A stretch of DNA of 52,500 nt from Neocallimastix lanati (nom. inval.) (GCA_016946835.1 JACVTC010000105.1:45001-97500), one strand, 5' to 3'. Shown: positions 1-11,953, counted from the first letter of the stretch. Translations and numbers: made by a program. Notes: generated by a model not told the origin, from the letters alone.

Positions 1-652
1 CTCTATACACTTGCATTTCAACAATTATTTTTTCTTTAAAAGTGACATTTTCTTCTTTTTCAATATACGAGTTATTATTATTACTATTTTCTTTGTTATT
101 ATCATTATTATCATTTTTATTATTAAGAATTTTTTTCCTTACTTTTTTAGTTTTTTCCTTATTAATTTCAATATTAATATCTACAATTGGTCTTTTTTCG
201 TTTTTTATATATTGATTTTCGTTTTTTAATTCAGCATTTTTAAAAATTAGTTTATCTGAATCTCCTATTTCAATATCAATAATATCTCTTAAAAATTGCT
301 TGGTAATATTCTTATGTTTATCATTACCAAAAATTGATTTAAATATATCATCATACTTTGGATCACAAATATTCTTTTTATTGTTATATTTAGTACTTTC
401 ATTATTATTACCATCATTATTATTACCATCATTATTATTATCATCATTATTATTATCATCATTATTATTATCATCATTATTATTATCATCATTATTATTA
501 TCATCATTATTATCATTATTATTATTATCATCATTATTATTATCATTTTCAAAATTTTCAATACTTATGTCAGAACCATATAAATATTCATCATCACTAT
601 TATTATATTCATCATTTTCATTTCTTATATCGTTATCGTTATCCAATTCCAT
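1..652 (-). CDS. PD-(D/E)XK nuclease-family putative transposase (Rpn/PDDEXK_2-like), 3' part beyond window
   Basis: An open frame runs from ATG at 650-652 to the left edge: 217 visible codons with no stop. The first ~85 residues are acidic and Asn/Asp-rich low complexity (GAT/AAT repeats at about 410-560). A conserved-looking core follows: DIFKSIFGND, then KQFLRDIIDIEI, KNAELKNE, and RPIVDINIEI with the candidate catalytic Asp at 179-181. An Asn/Lys-rich insert of roughly 35 residues comes next, then KIIVEMQVYR at the window edge, with the E-x-Q motif at 11-19. The order FK-x-IFG, FL-x-x-II, N-x-E-L, VD, E-M-Q matches the PD-(D/E)XK family called 'putative transposase' or recombination-promoting nuclease, whose members cut DNA. 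The low-complexity insert between the Asp and the E-x-Q is longer than usual for the family. Family assignment is by motif recognition. Activity, and whether the gene is mobile, cannot be told because the C-terminus is missing. Confidence 0.72.
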   Translation of the reverse strand, partial: MELDNDNDIRNENDEYNNSDDEYLYGSDISIENFENDNNNDDNNNNDNNDDNNNDDNNNDDNNNDDNNNDDNNNDGNNNDGNNNESTKYNNKKNICDPKYDDIFKSIFGNDKHKNITKQFLRDIIDIEIGDSDKLIFKNAELKNENQYIKNEKRPIVDINIEINKEKTKKVRKKILNNKNDNNDNNKENSNNNNSYIEKEENVTFKEKIIVEMQVYR

Positions 653-680
653 ATTTATTTTTAATTAATTGTTATATTTT

Positions 681-808
681 AAATTTAACAATATAATTTT
701 AAAAACTAATTATGTTTATTAGCTTATTATAAACAATCTATAATAAATTTAACAATATAATTTTAAAAACTTATTATTTTTATTAGCTTATTATAAATAA
801 TCTATAAT
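681..808. repeat. 64-bp tandem duplication upstream of the nuclease-family gene
   Basis: Two near-identical copies start at 681 and 745 (AAATTTAACAATATAATTTT, then a shared segment containing TTAGCTTATTATAAA). The pair lies 29-156 bases upstream of the start codon at 652, so it occupies the probable promoter of the minus-strand gene. Confidence 0.8.
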
Positions 809-859
809 AAATTGTAATATTATTTAAAATAAATTAAGCAATTATTTCATATTTGAAAT

Positions 860-1221
860 AATCATCTGATTAATTATTAAAACCTAAATGGTAATATTAT
901 TTAAAATAAATTAATCATCTGATTAATTATTAAAACCTAAATGGTAATATTATTTAAAATAAATTAATCATCTGATTAATTATTAAAACCTAAATGGTAA
1001 TATTATTTAAAATAAATTAATCATCTGATTAATTATTAAAACCTAAATGGTAATATTATTTAAAATAAATTAATCATCTGATTAATTATTAAAACCTAAA
1101 TGGTAATAAAAAATATAAATTAATCATCTGATTAATTATTAAAACCTAAATGGTAATAAAAAATATAAATTAATCATCTGATTAATTATTAAAACCTAAA
1201 TGGTAATAAAAAATATAAATT
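860..1221. repeat. Tandem minisatellite, four 53-bp then three 50-bp units
   Basis: Units begin with AATCATCTGATTAATTATTA at 860, 913, 966, 1019, 1072, 1122 and 1172. The first four are 53 bp and share the tail TAATATTATTTAAAATAAATT. The last three are 50 bp and share TAATAAAAAATATAAATT instead. The head AATCA-TC-TGATT of each unit is a small inverted repeat. A partial unit (TAATATTATTTAAAATAAATT) precedes the array at about 814-834. The near identity of units implies recent amplification. Confidence 0.9.
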
Positions 1222-1233
1222 AAAAATATATAT

Positions 1234-1277
1234 ATTAAATAAGTATTATATATATACATATATAATACTTATTTAAT
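1234..1277. repeat. Perfect inverted repeat with 19-bp arms
   Basis: The arm from 1234 (ATTAAATAAGTATTATATA) is the exact reverse complement of 1259-1277, with a six-base centre. It would form a long AT hairpin just outside the 53/50-bp array. It could be a cruciform or a hairpin in a transcript; no gene is attached. Confidence 0.75.
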
Positions 1278-3537
1278 TATTAAAATTATAATTTAAATAT
1301 ATGGAAATATTAATAATATTAATAAAATAAATCATATAATATTTAATGTAATTAAATTCTATAAAGTGAAATAAAAAACTTTAATTATTAATAAAATTTA
1401 TTTATTAATAAAATTTATTTATTAATAATTACATAAAAATAGATTAATAAATATGTGACATTGATATTAATATTGTTATATTTAATTCACCTTTATTAAT
1501 ATATTTTAATTTATGAACCCAATTAACCCAGGGTCTTCTCTAAATTACCATAAAGAAGAGTTGTTATTAGGAAATCTTTAATAATAATTTTACAAATATT
1601 AAAATAATAATAGATAAATATACATTTAAAATATAATCTATCAAAGTATAATATAATATATAATAAATATATATTAGAAATAATAAATGTAATAAATATA
1701 ACTATATAATTCTTAAAAATGAAAATAAGAATAATAAAATTAAATATTTAAGAATATAATTATATATTTTTAATAATTTTATTTTTAATAATTTTATTTT
1801 TAATAATTTTATTTTGAATAATTTTATTTTGAATAATTTTATTTTGAATAATTTTACTCGATCAGTAACAAAAAATAAAAAAAAAAAAAAAAATTTTTTT
1901 TTTAATATTAAATATTTATATAAATTATAAAGTGTAATTTTTTAACATTTTATCTACATATTTTATATTTTTTAAAGTTTTAATTAAATAAATGAGTATA
2001 AAAAGATTATAAATATTTGGTTCAGTATCTCTGATAAAGTACGAAGTTCAGGTTCGGCTCTTTTAAGGTTTATTCTTTATTTGGGGGATATAATTTATAT
2101 GTTTTATAAAAATAATTTTATTTAAATTTTATTTATTTAGAAGAATGGACATTTACTTATCATTATTTAAAATATAAAACTAACATTTATTCCTAAAATT
2201 AATATTTATTTTCATATTTTGATCTCAAGAATTACACTAATCTACTATTTCTTATTCTTGGACAAAGAAATAAAACTATTTCCAAATATTTTTCTCTTTT
2301 ATAATTATTTACTATAATAAAGTTTTCCTATATTAAAGTATAAATATTAAATTTACTTTCATTAATGTTAAAATTAAATAATAAAAATATATAAATTAAG
2401 TTTTAATAAGAAATACAATAAAAACTAGATTAATACATAAATTTATGCTTTTACTACATTTCTTAATCAACATAAATTTATTATTAATTAAAGTTTTTAT
2501 TTCTATTTCATATCATCTCTTACTGGGAGAAGTTATATAATTTATTTATGAAATTTATTAATATAATATAATTTTATTTATTTATTTATTAAATATTTAT
2601 TTATTTAGTTTATAATTTAAATTTATTTAATTAACTACTAAATTTTATAAATTCATATTAAATATTACTAAACTAATTTTACTAATAAAAATATATTTAA
2701 TTTTAGCAATTTTTATTATTAATTACTTGAATTGCAAAGAATTAATATAAAAAAAATGTATTCTTTATATAATACCCTTTAATTATAAACTATTTTAAAA
2801 TAATATATAATACTCTTTAATTATAAACTATTTTAAAATAATAAGAATTAAATATTTAGTTAAATATTATAAAAAGTATAATATAAATAATAAAATATTT
2901 ATAAAATATAAAAATATATAAATATTATAAAAATATAATAAAATTTAACTCTACAACTTAATTTAAGGAGGGACGTATGATATGAAATGAAAATAAAAAC
3001 CTTAATTATTAATAAATTATTTTGTTAATAATTACATAAAAATAAATCAACTAATCACTTGATTAATTATCATATGATTTATATAATGATCTAAACTATT
3101 TATTTTATTTTATTTTATATTATTTTATTTTATTCAATCTGTACTTTATATTCATATTCTACTATTTATTTTATTTTATTTTATATATTTTTATTATTAT
3201 ATTCTTTATTTATTTATCTATTTATTTATTAATTTATACATTTATTTATTTTAAAATTAATTGTATTATAATTTTTTATGGCGTTAACAAAAAATTTTAC
3301 AAGCCATTAAAAATAAATGGCGTATTGAAAATTTGTATTTTAAAAATTGGCGAAATGAACCACATTCATAAAGTATAAATTTATGAAATATCATAAATTT
3401 TCTAAAATACATAAAATTAGTGTAAACATAAAATTTATAACATAAATTTTATGTTATGTAAATATGTAAATAATTTATAAATTAATTAAGTTTTATTTTA
3501 TTTTATTTTATTTTAATAATTTTATTTGGGGGAGGAG
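1278..3537. other. AT-rich spacer without recognisable gene
   Basis: No coding region is supported. Contents seen: a 15-bp tandem repeat (ATTTTATTTTTAATA and variants) at about 1768-1855; A/T homopolymers at 1868-1906; two short fragments at about 2035-2075 and 2505-2535 whose sequence (GATAAAGTACG..., CTGGGAGAAGTT) recurs at 19730-19775; and a TTTTA run with the 'CTGTACTTTATATTCATATT' spacer at about 3095-3170. A single CGAAATG motif at 3351 is related to the foldback element that follows. Confidence 0.55.
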
Positions 3538-4066
3538 CATTTCGCAAAATTTCATTTCGGAAAGTTTCATTTCGGAAAGTTTCATTTCGGAAAATTTACA
3601 TAAAAAGTTTCATTTCGCAAAATTTCATTTCGGAAAAGTTTCATTTCGCAAAATTTTTAATAAATAAATAAATTAATAATAAAATAAATAAATAATATAT
3701 ATGATTTAAATAAATAACTAAATAAATAAAAATAAATATATAAAACTATAATAAATAAATTTAAATTTAAATTTTTAAAAAAAAAATATACATATAGTTT
3801 TTATTTTTTTTTTTTTTTTTTTTATTTTTTATTTTTTATTTTATATTTTTTATTTTATATTTTTTATTTTATATTTTATAATTCTTTTTTTTTTTTATTT
3901 TTTTATTATTTATTTATTTATTTATTTTATTATTTATTTATCTATTTATTAAAATTTTGCGAAATGAAACTTTTCCGAAATGAAATTTTTGCGAAATGAA
4001 CTTTTGCGAAATGACACAAAAAATTTTGCGAAATGAAACTTTTCCGAAATGAACTTTTGCGAAATG
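3538..4066. mobile_element. Foldback element: seven CATTTCG iterons facing seven inverted copies
   Basis: CATTTCG starts at 3538, 3553, 3568, 3583, 3611, 3626 and 3642, mostly 15 bases apart. Its reverse complement CGAAATG starts at 3960, 3976, 3992, 4007, 4029, 4045 and 4060. The iteron is about TTTCATTTCG(C/G)(A/G)AAA. The innermost part of each arm extends the match through TAATAAATAAATAAAT-type sequence, so the arms pair over at least 75 bp around a roughly 250-bp AT-only centre. No open frame lies inside. This fits a foldback or MITE-like non-autonomous element, or a protein-binding array. Target-site duplications were not found, so mobility is inference. Confidence 0.6.
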
Positions 4067-4290
4067 ACACACACTCATTTTATTTTATTATATTTTTCAA
4101 AAAGAGAATCAATTTAAATTTTCCAAGAAAGAGGAGATCTGTATCTTTGTATATTGACATTCATTCTCCTTAATGTGTTCCTCAATTCATTCTAGTAATT
4201 AATTATAACTTTAATAATCTTAAAATTTTTTTAAATTTTTTTTTTTATTTATTTTTCATTCAACTTAATTATTTACTTATTTTATATTTA

Positions 4291-4340
<50 letters not shown>

Positions 4341-4639
4341 ATTAAATTTATTTTTTTATTCACCTTAAAATTATTAATACCTTAATTAATTTGTACCAAT
4401 GACTTTTTTTATACAAAACATAAAACATGGGTATCTAGAAAAGTTTAATTTTTTTTTTTTTTAACTTATAAAAATTTAAATATAAAAAAGAAAAGCATGA
4501 AAAATAAAATTATTATTAAGCATAAAAAGTTATTATAACTATAAATGTAAAAATGTTTTACACTTAAAAAAATTACTCTTATAAAAATAAAATTTGAAAA
4601 AAATAATTTTTTTATAAAATTTTTTATATTAAAATTAAA

Positions 4640-4860
4640 CTAATATTTAGAAATTGAACCTTTTCTTGATTTCTTATTTTCTTTATCATCAATTTCATTT
4701 ATCAACTCTACTCTTTTGATACCAGATTATAAATTACTAATATAAAATTTTTTATTAATTCTTTATCACTTGAGAAATGTAATGTATACTCTGTAGGTGA
4801 GGTAAAAACTATACCATAAAATTCTATGTCATAAAAATTAGGATTTATTTTTTTTTTTTT
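4640..4860 (-). pseudogene. Degenerate 3' coding fragment, family unknown
   Basis: On the minus strand one frame reads a plausible protein segment (motifs NFYDIEFYGIVF, SPTEYTLHF, SDKELIKNF) up to about 4716. A shift of frame there is needed to continue into a Lys/Glu-rich tail ending KGSISKY and TAG at 4640-4642. The amino-acid mix is far less biased than random spacer translation. An upstream piece (FSNSHVNIIFILYKAMIEYY) at about 4900-4990 may belong with it. The beta-strand-like pattern recalls PH-type domains, but this is a guess; the family is not identified. Confidence 0.3.
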
Positions 4861-5951
4861 ATTTATTAAATTTTCTTAATGTTTACTTATTGATAAATAT
4901 TTTCGTTATGATTAATCAAAAAAAATTGTTTTATTTCATAATATTCAATCATTGCTTTATATAAAATAAAAATAATATTGACATGGGAATTGCTAAAAGA
5001 CCTTAATTAAATTTTTTTCCGATAGAAATAAGTAACGAGAATTATTTTTATATAAATATAATTAAAAATCAGACTATTCTGACAAAAATATTATCTAACT
5101 TAATTTATTTTTAATATAAATAATGTCCAACTACTTATGCGTTTATGTATAATATCTTAATTTCGGATTTTCTACTTAAATATTTATTTAATACTTCAAA
5201 ACTACATACTATTGTAATTATAATTAATAAAATATTTTTCAAAACTATTATTTTCATAAATAATGATTATTACGTTTATCTTATTATATAATGAGTGTCC
5301 TCCTTAATTTGATATTTTTATTAATTTTAATTGTTACTAGATTCTTTAATTAATCTAATTTTATAAATTTAATAATCTTCAAAATAAATTTACAACTAAA
5401 ATTAAACTTGCTTTACAATTTAGAATATATATGACATCTATAATTCCACTTTATAGAATTTATATTCAATAAATAATAAATAATAAATAATAAATAATAA
5501 ATAATAAAACAATTTATTTGAAATCATTTACTATTTATGTATTAAACTATAATTAAATTTTAAATTTTAATTATTATATAATTTTAATTTAATATTAATT
5601 TTCCATTGTTTTAAAATTAATAATAGAAAAGCAATATTAAAAGTGATTTAATATTTATTATACATATATTAAATTTTAATATATAATAAAACTTAATATT
5701 AGTAATATAGACAATTCGATATTTAAAAATATATTTGTCAAATATATTAATCTGTGTAAATATATATTGTGTGAATTAATTTTCTTTTATTTTGTGATTT
5801 AATTAAATTAAATTAAATTAAATTAAATTAAATTAAATTTTTATGTTCAAACTTGGACAAATAAAGATTTTTTTTAAAAAAATAATATTTAAAAATTTTG
5901 TGTTTTTAAAAAAAACACAAAATTTAAAAAAAAAAAAAATATTCGTTTAAT

Positions 5952-6104
<153 letters not shown>

Positions 6105-6726
6105 TAGAGTTACCAATAAATGCAGCCCGCTATAAAAAAAAAAAAATAATAATTAAATTGAAAAAAGTTAAATTGTGGAATTTCAAATTTTCAATAAATT
6201 TTTCAATTTAAAAAATCTTATTTTTAATTCCAATTTGGTAATAGTTTAAGGGAGTTAACAAACTTTATATTAAGAAACATGTAATATGTACCTATCTAAT
6301 CATAAACAAAAAGATAATGTATTGTATTATTTTATTATGAATTATTATTATATATAGTAAATAATATTATTTATCACTTTTTCAAATAATTTGATTCCAA
6401 AATATTTTGGTAGGTCATAATAAATTAAATATTAATTATTAAAATGGTTTCCTCTTATTAATTACTATTAGTATATTTGTAACATTATTGTTGCTTATAT
6501 ATTAAGCATATTTTGAATAATTATTTATTTCTTTGTAATAAAATTTCTTATTATTTATATCATTTAAATTTTAAATTAATTTTTTAAAAATAACAATATT
6601 TCATAAATAAAATTTTTTACTAAATGAAAAAGTCATATTTTAAAAATTAAGTTGAAAAATTTTTTTTTTTTTTTAATTGCTTTATCTTCTATAGCATTAT
6701 AAATGCTAATCTAACTACCTATTTAA

Positions 6727-6990
6727 TGAAGAAATATTTCGATTGACCAGGAAGTTCTTTATCTGAAATAAGTGAAGAATGCAGCAATGAAATTAGAAAT
6801 TCTAATTATGATAGTACATGTCTTCATAATATTTGACCAATTATATCTTTACTTAGTATTTTTCATTTACTTTTTATTAAATTATTTTTATTTAACACTT
6901 TATTTTTAATTTTTATAAAAATACTTTTTTTGAGGTACAAAATTTTTATAAATATTTATTTTTTTTTTTTTTTGAGGTACAAAATATGAC
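6727..6990 (+). pseudogene. Degenerate coding fragment with one hydrophobic segment
   Basis: One plus-strand frame from ATG 6727 reads MKKYFD, stop, then PGSSLSEISEECSNEIRNS followed by NYDSTCLHNI, stop, then a strongly hydrophobic stretch. The middle part, rich in Ser/Glu/Cys, is unlike spacer translation. Two in-frame stops make it a remnant. The family is not recognised. It lies just before the duplicated ankyrin segment. Confidence 0.25.
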
Positions 6991-7223
6991 ATGTTAAAAT
7001 ATTATATATACTACTTATCTATATACTACTTATCTATATACTAATATTACTATTTTATTTTATTTTTTTTTTATTTTTAAACTTAAAATATTAATATTAG
7101 GCAAATCAACCAAATAAATATATATATATATATATATATATAAATATTGTTTATTATTTTATATTAGGAATTAGAAAATAGGTTTTAAATATATTTTTTA
7201 AATAAATAAATTAATAAAAAATC

Positions 7224-8930
7224 ATGAAAAGCATATATGATATAGTAAATAATCTTGAAATAAATGACATAGAAGAAATAGTAAATAATAATAAAGAAAT
7301 AAAGGACTTTAAAGAAATAATAAATAATACTGAAATAAAGGAACTTATTTTTTCTATAGCATTTAATTTTTCATTATTCAGAGATTTAAATGATTCAAAA
7401 TATAATTATTTAATATCTGCTATTGAAAACAATTGCTCACTTGAAGTGATAAAATTTTTATCAGTCTATTTTTTTGATCTTAATTATGAGTTAAATAACA
7501 AAGTTCCTCTGTTTATTGCAATAGAGAATCATAAATTTGACATAGCGGATTTATTATTACGAATGGGAGCAAGAATAAATTATAGGAATAACAATAAAGA
7601 ATATATATTGTTTTACTTATATAATAGAAAAATTTTAGATAAATCAAATTTAAGATATATTTTATCAAAAAATTTCAATATAAATAATAAATATAATAAT
7701 TTGAATTTTATTGAATATTTACTTAATAATAATAATAATAACAGTAATAGTAATAGTAATAGTAATAATAATTATATTAATAACTATAATATTAATATTT
7801 ATAATAATTTCATTACTAGAAATATAGTAAATGGTAATTCAATTAAAAATAATAATATAATTTATAAATTGATAAAAACCATCTTTGAAAGTTTGATCTT
7901 TAATAATGAATTTATCATAAAATTACTTTATGTACGCAAACATAAAGTTCTAAAAATGTCTCACATTAAAGTAATAGTGGAATCTGAAAATAAAAAAATA
8001 ATAATAAGTAAATCTATGTATGACTTTGCGATAAAAAGTGATAACATAAAAGTTATAGAATTATTACTGAAATATGAAAATAAAGTTAAAGTATTTAAAG
8101 GAGAAGGCGGTTATGAGTTATTATTAACAGCATGTAAATTAAACAGAAGTTTTATATTAGAGTGGTTAATTGAAAATGGAATTGATATTAATGAAAAAGA
8201 TAAGGAGGGAAGAAATGCTTTAATGATAGCTTCACAAAATGGAAATTTAGATATAATTGAAATTTTAATAGAAAATAATATAAGGATTAACGAAAGAGAT
8301 TATGATAATAAAAATGCGTTAATCTATGCTACAGAAAATGGAAACCTAGAAGTAGTTCAATATTTAGTAAAAAAAAAAATAAATATTAATGTCTGTTCAT
8401 TCTCTAAAAGTTGGAATGCTTTATTTTATGCTATAGATAAAAATTATAATGATATAGCAACTTATTTAATTGATATTGGTATAGATATGTATGGAAATAA
8501 TCTTAATAATAGTTATAGTAAAGATATATTATCATTCGCATATGAAAAAAAGAATATTAATCTTATTAATTATATGATTGAAAAAGGAATTGATCTTGAT
8601 GGTAAAGACGATAATGGAAAAACAGTACTCATGAATGCTTGTGAAAATAACAATAGCGAAATGGTTCTTTTTCTTATTGAAAAAGGTGCAGATATTAACG
8701 CTTTAAATGCTAATAAGAGAAATGCTTTAGCATATGCAATCGATCAAAATAATTTAAAAATGGTTCAATTATTAGTTGAAAATGGAATAGATATTAATTT
8801 TAAAGATAATGAGGGAAATAATGCATTAATCCTTGCTACAAAGGCAAATAACTTTGATATCATTAAATATTTAATAAGTAAAAAAGTTGAATTGAATGAA
8901 AAATCAACAAATTCAAAACCAATAAAATAA
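7224..8930 (+). CDS. Ankyrin-repeat protein, shorter paralogue (568 aa)
   Basis: A single-exon gene with no signal peptide or membrane segment. Residues ~1-165 contain degenerate ankyrin-like helices (PLFIAIENHKFDIADLLLRM). An Asn/Ser low-complexity tract at ~169-193 is followed by a helical linker, and about eight C-terminal repeats of the form G-x-x-A-L-x-x-A...I-x-x-L-(I/V)-x-x-G-I-D-I-N cover ~295-560. Ankyrin arrays act as protein-binding scaffolds; the partner is unknown. The 707-aa paralogue at 13567 shares its start region, Asn tract and order of repeats, but this copy lacks about four C-terminal repeats. Its last helix jumps directly to ELNEKSTNSK, which ends the longer protein. An indel then produces an early stop, so the paralogue's terminal codons (SFRSFINK) survive here only in the 3' untranslated region. 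The ATG is supported because AAAAATCATGAAA is conserved in both copies. Confidence 0.85.
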   Translation: MKSIYDIVNNLEINDIEEIVNNNKEIKDFKEIINNTEIKELIFSIAFNFSLFRDLNDSKYNYLISAIENNCSLEVIKFLSVYFFDLNYELNNKVPLFIAIENHKFDIADLLLRMGARINYRNNNKEYILFYLYNRKILDKSNLRYILSKNFNINNKYNNLNFIEYLLNNNNNNSNSNSNSNNNYINNYNINIYNNFITRNIVNGNSIKNNNIIYKLIKTIFESLIFNNEFIIKLLYVRKHKVLKMSHIKVIVESENKKIIISKSMYDFAIKSDNIKVIELLLKYENKVKVFKGEGGYELLLTACKLNRSFILEWLIENGIDINEKDKEGRNALMIASQNGNLDIIEILIENNIRINERDYDNKNALIYATENGNLEVVQYLVKKKININVCSFSKSWNALFYAIDKNYNDIATYLIDIGIDMYGNNLNNSYSKDILSFAYEKKNINLINYMIEKGIDLDGKDDNGKTVLMNACENNNSEMVLFLIEKGADINALNANKRNALAYAIDQNNLKMVQLLVENGIDINFKDNEGNNALILATKANNFDIIKYLISKKVELNEKSTNSKPIK

Positions 8931-9430
8931 ATTTTCCATTTAGATCTTTTATTAATAAAAATTTTTTTAAGAATAAACTATTTAATTTTATAAATACAAA
9001 TATCCATGAAATTGGAAAATTTTCATATTTATATAAATTATATTTTCTCTGCAGTTTTAACTTTTACTTAAAAAAATTATAAATATTAATTCGATAACTT
9101 TTTATAAAAATTCCTTATGATTATTAATTTTATTTTATTAATTATATGTTCATAAATAAAATTAATGAACATTATAATTTTCATTATATAATTTTCATTT
9201 ATAATTAAACATAAATTATAATATCAATATCCAGTAATTATAAAATATATATATATAAAAAAATTCAAATTAAATATTTAAAAAATTTATATTTTCTTTA
9301 ATAATTATATTTCAAAATTGTATAAAGAGAAATATATAGGAAATATAAAATATATATATATGTTTATTTTTAAATATAATAATAATAATAATAATAATAT
9401 ATATATATATATATATATTTTATTTAAGTG

Positions 9431-9466
<36 letters not shown>

Positions 9467-11355
9467 AATTAATTCATAAAATAAATATAATAACGGATTA
9501 AATTTGTAATTAATATAGTAAATATATATTATTTTTTATTAGTTAAATTTTATAAACAAAAATCGAGAAAACAAACCAAAATTTTATAAACAAAAATCAA
9601 AATAACAAAACCATAATAAGTATTTAAAATTTAAATACTTTTTGACCATTTTATATTTTCTAAAAAGATATAATTAAACAACGATTTTCGTATTAAAAGT
9701 ATATATTAAATCCCATGGTACCAATGATAATAAAATTAATACATTTCTTTTACCATTGACATAAGGAATATCTGTTATGAGTGTTTTATTATTGAATTAA
9801 ACATTTTTTTTTTTTTTTTTTAATTCAATTCACTAAAATATTTAAAAATTTATAAAATATATTTACAAATACTTTTAACCTAAACAAAATATTTTATAAT
9901 AATTATTTTTGACTTCATAGTAAAAATAAAATAAATAAATCTAAAAACAAACACGTAAGTATTTTTATTGATTAATTCAAAAAAAAAAAAAAAAAAAGAG
10001 GAACTTGTTAAAAATAATTTCAAAATGATAAAATTATTGAAATAATAAAATATATATATATATGTATATATAAATATTTAAAGTATTTATCTACATTTTG
10101 TTTATTACATATAAAAATACTTATTAATTTATTAGTCTAATGGTGAAAATACCTTTTTCATGATTTAATATTTATTTTAAATTAAAAAGAGAAAAATATT
10201 TGAAAATTTGCATTGAAATCTAATGATAAAAAATAATATTTACAACTTTTTTTTGGTATTAAAGAAATATATATATATATTAACAAATAAATTGATATAG
10301 TATAAACCAAAAACAACAATAAAAAATTAAAAATACTATAGTATAAAAAATAATTTTTAATGAAAATTAAATAAAGCATATAAATTAAAAATAAATAAAT
10401 AATGAAATATTTATAAGTGAAATAAAAATTTATTTTAAATATAAAAACAATTAAATAAAATAACTAATAGAATAATTAATAAAAATATAGTTATAAAATA
10501 AAATTTTATATTAAATAACACCACAAAATAAAATAATAAGTAAATAAAATAAGTAGTAAAAAAATAAATAATAAAAAAAATAATTTTAATTACAATAACA
10601 TCAACAAATAAATCAAGTAAATAAAATAACTTGTAAATAATAATGATAAAAAAAAATAATTTTAATTAAAATAAAATAACTAAATAAAATATCGAATAAA
10701 AATATAATAACAGAGATAAAAAAATTAATAAAAAATAAAATAACTTAAAATAATAAAATTACATTAGGAAATATAATAATGAAATAATATCATAAAATAA
10801 ATAATATATAAATATGTATAAGTTTAAAAATTAATATATATTTTAAATATTTAAAATATAAAACACTTTTAAAAATTTATTTTTATTCAAAATAAATAAC
10901 AAATTTTTTTTTTTTTTTTTTTTTGAAAATATTATTAAAATTAATATAAAAATAAATAATAAAAGTTAATAAACTTCAACTTAATAACACTTATAACTAT
11001 AAATAACAATAGATATAAATTCATTATTAATTATTAAGAAATTAAAAATAAAAAAATATTTAATTCTATTTTTATTAATATTTTTATTAATAATAATTTA
11101 TATTCTTTTGAATTAATATGAAATATATATAAATCCATAATCTACAATAGTATATAGTATTATTAATAATAAAATTAATAATAATAAAATTAATAATAAA
11201 AATATAATATTATTATGAAAGTCAAAAATAACAATACTAATAATAATAATTGTAATAATAGTAATAATGGTAATAATAATAATAGTAATAATAATAATAA
11301 TAATATTAATAATAATAATAAATTTTAAAATAAAATAATATATATAATATTTAAA

Positions 11356-11446
<91 letters not shown>

Positions 11447-11689
11447 AAAAAAAATAAAAATAAAAATAAAAAAAAAATAAAAAAAAAAAAAAAATAAAAA
11501 AAAAAAAAATAAAAAAAAAAAATAAATAAAAATAAAAAATAAAAAATAAAAAATAAAAAATAAAAAAAAAAAAAAAGTTGAATAGCTTTACTATTTATCA
11601 TAAAATATGTATTAAAGTTAATTTTTTTTTTATCCTATTAAAGGTATATTTTTAAAAATTTAAATTTCATATATATTAATTGAAAGTTA

Positions 11690-11724
<35 letters not shown>

Positions 11725-11770
11725 TTTTTAATAATAATAATATTCTTTGATTTATTCGATAATATTTATT
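8931..11770. other. 3' flank of ankyrin copy A; low-complexity spacer
   Basis: No further gene is supported. The first ~900 bases align piecewise with 15691-16450. The rest includes (AT)n, poly-A at 9434-9464, AAT-trinucleotide stretches at 11160-11320, and an A-rich tract of AAAAAT/AAAAT units at 11360-11575. Frames open in this last tract translate only to Phe/Tyr/Ile/Leu runs. Confidence 0.55.
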
Positions 11771-11914
11771 TAAAAATATTTTTAAAAATACTTTTAATGT
11801 TTTATTTAATTATTTTTATATTTTTATTAATATTTTTATTTTTATATGTTAGTAAATTATTTCCATGAATACTTTATTTTAATATTTTATTTAATTATTT
11901 TAATAACTCTATAT

Positions 11915-11953
<39 letters not shown>

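Larger units (their letters stand above)
6975..11770 (+). repeat. Segmental duplication, copy A
   Basis: This block carries the first ankyrin gene plus long flanks and is homologous to 13350-17450 in the same orientation. Anchors: 23 identical bases at 6988 and 13361 (GACATGTTAAAATATTATAT...); the gene bodies; 3' flanks sharing TTTAGATCTTTTATTAATAA; and AATATTCTTTGA at 11739 and 17422. Copy A is longer mainly through expanded A/T tracts. Ends are approximate. Confidence 0.75.

Noticed and set aside
289-668. Overlapping Ile/Met- and Leu/Ser-rich open frames on both strands
   Set aside because: They are shadow frames of the GAT/AAT codon repeat in the N-terminus of the nuclease-family gene.
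2035-2065. Possible tRNA B box (AGGTTCGGCTC)
   Set aside because: No A box at the right distance and no cloverleaf could be drawn; more likely part of a dispersed fragment.
11113-11601. 162-codon Phe/Leu/Ile frame
   Set aside because: Low-complexity A-tract translation with no conserved motif.
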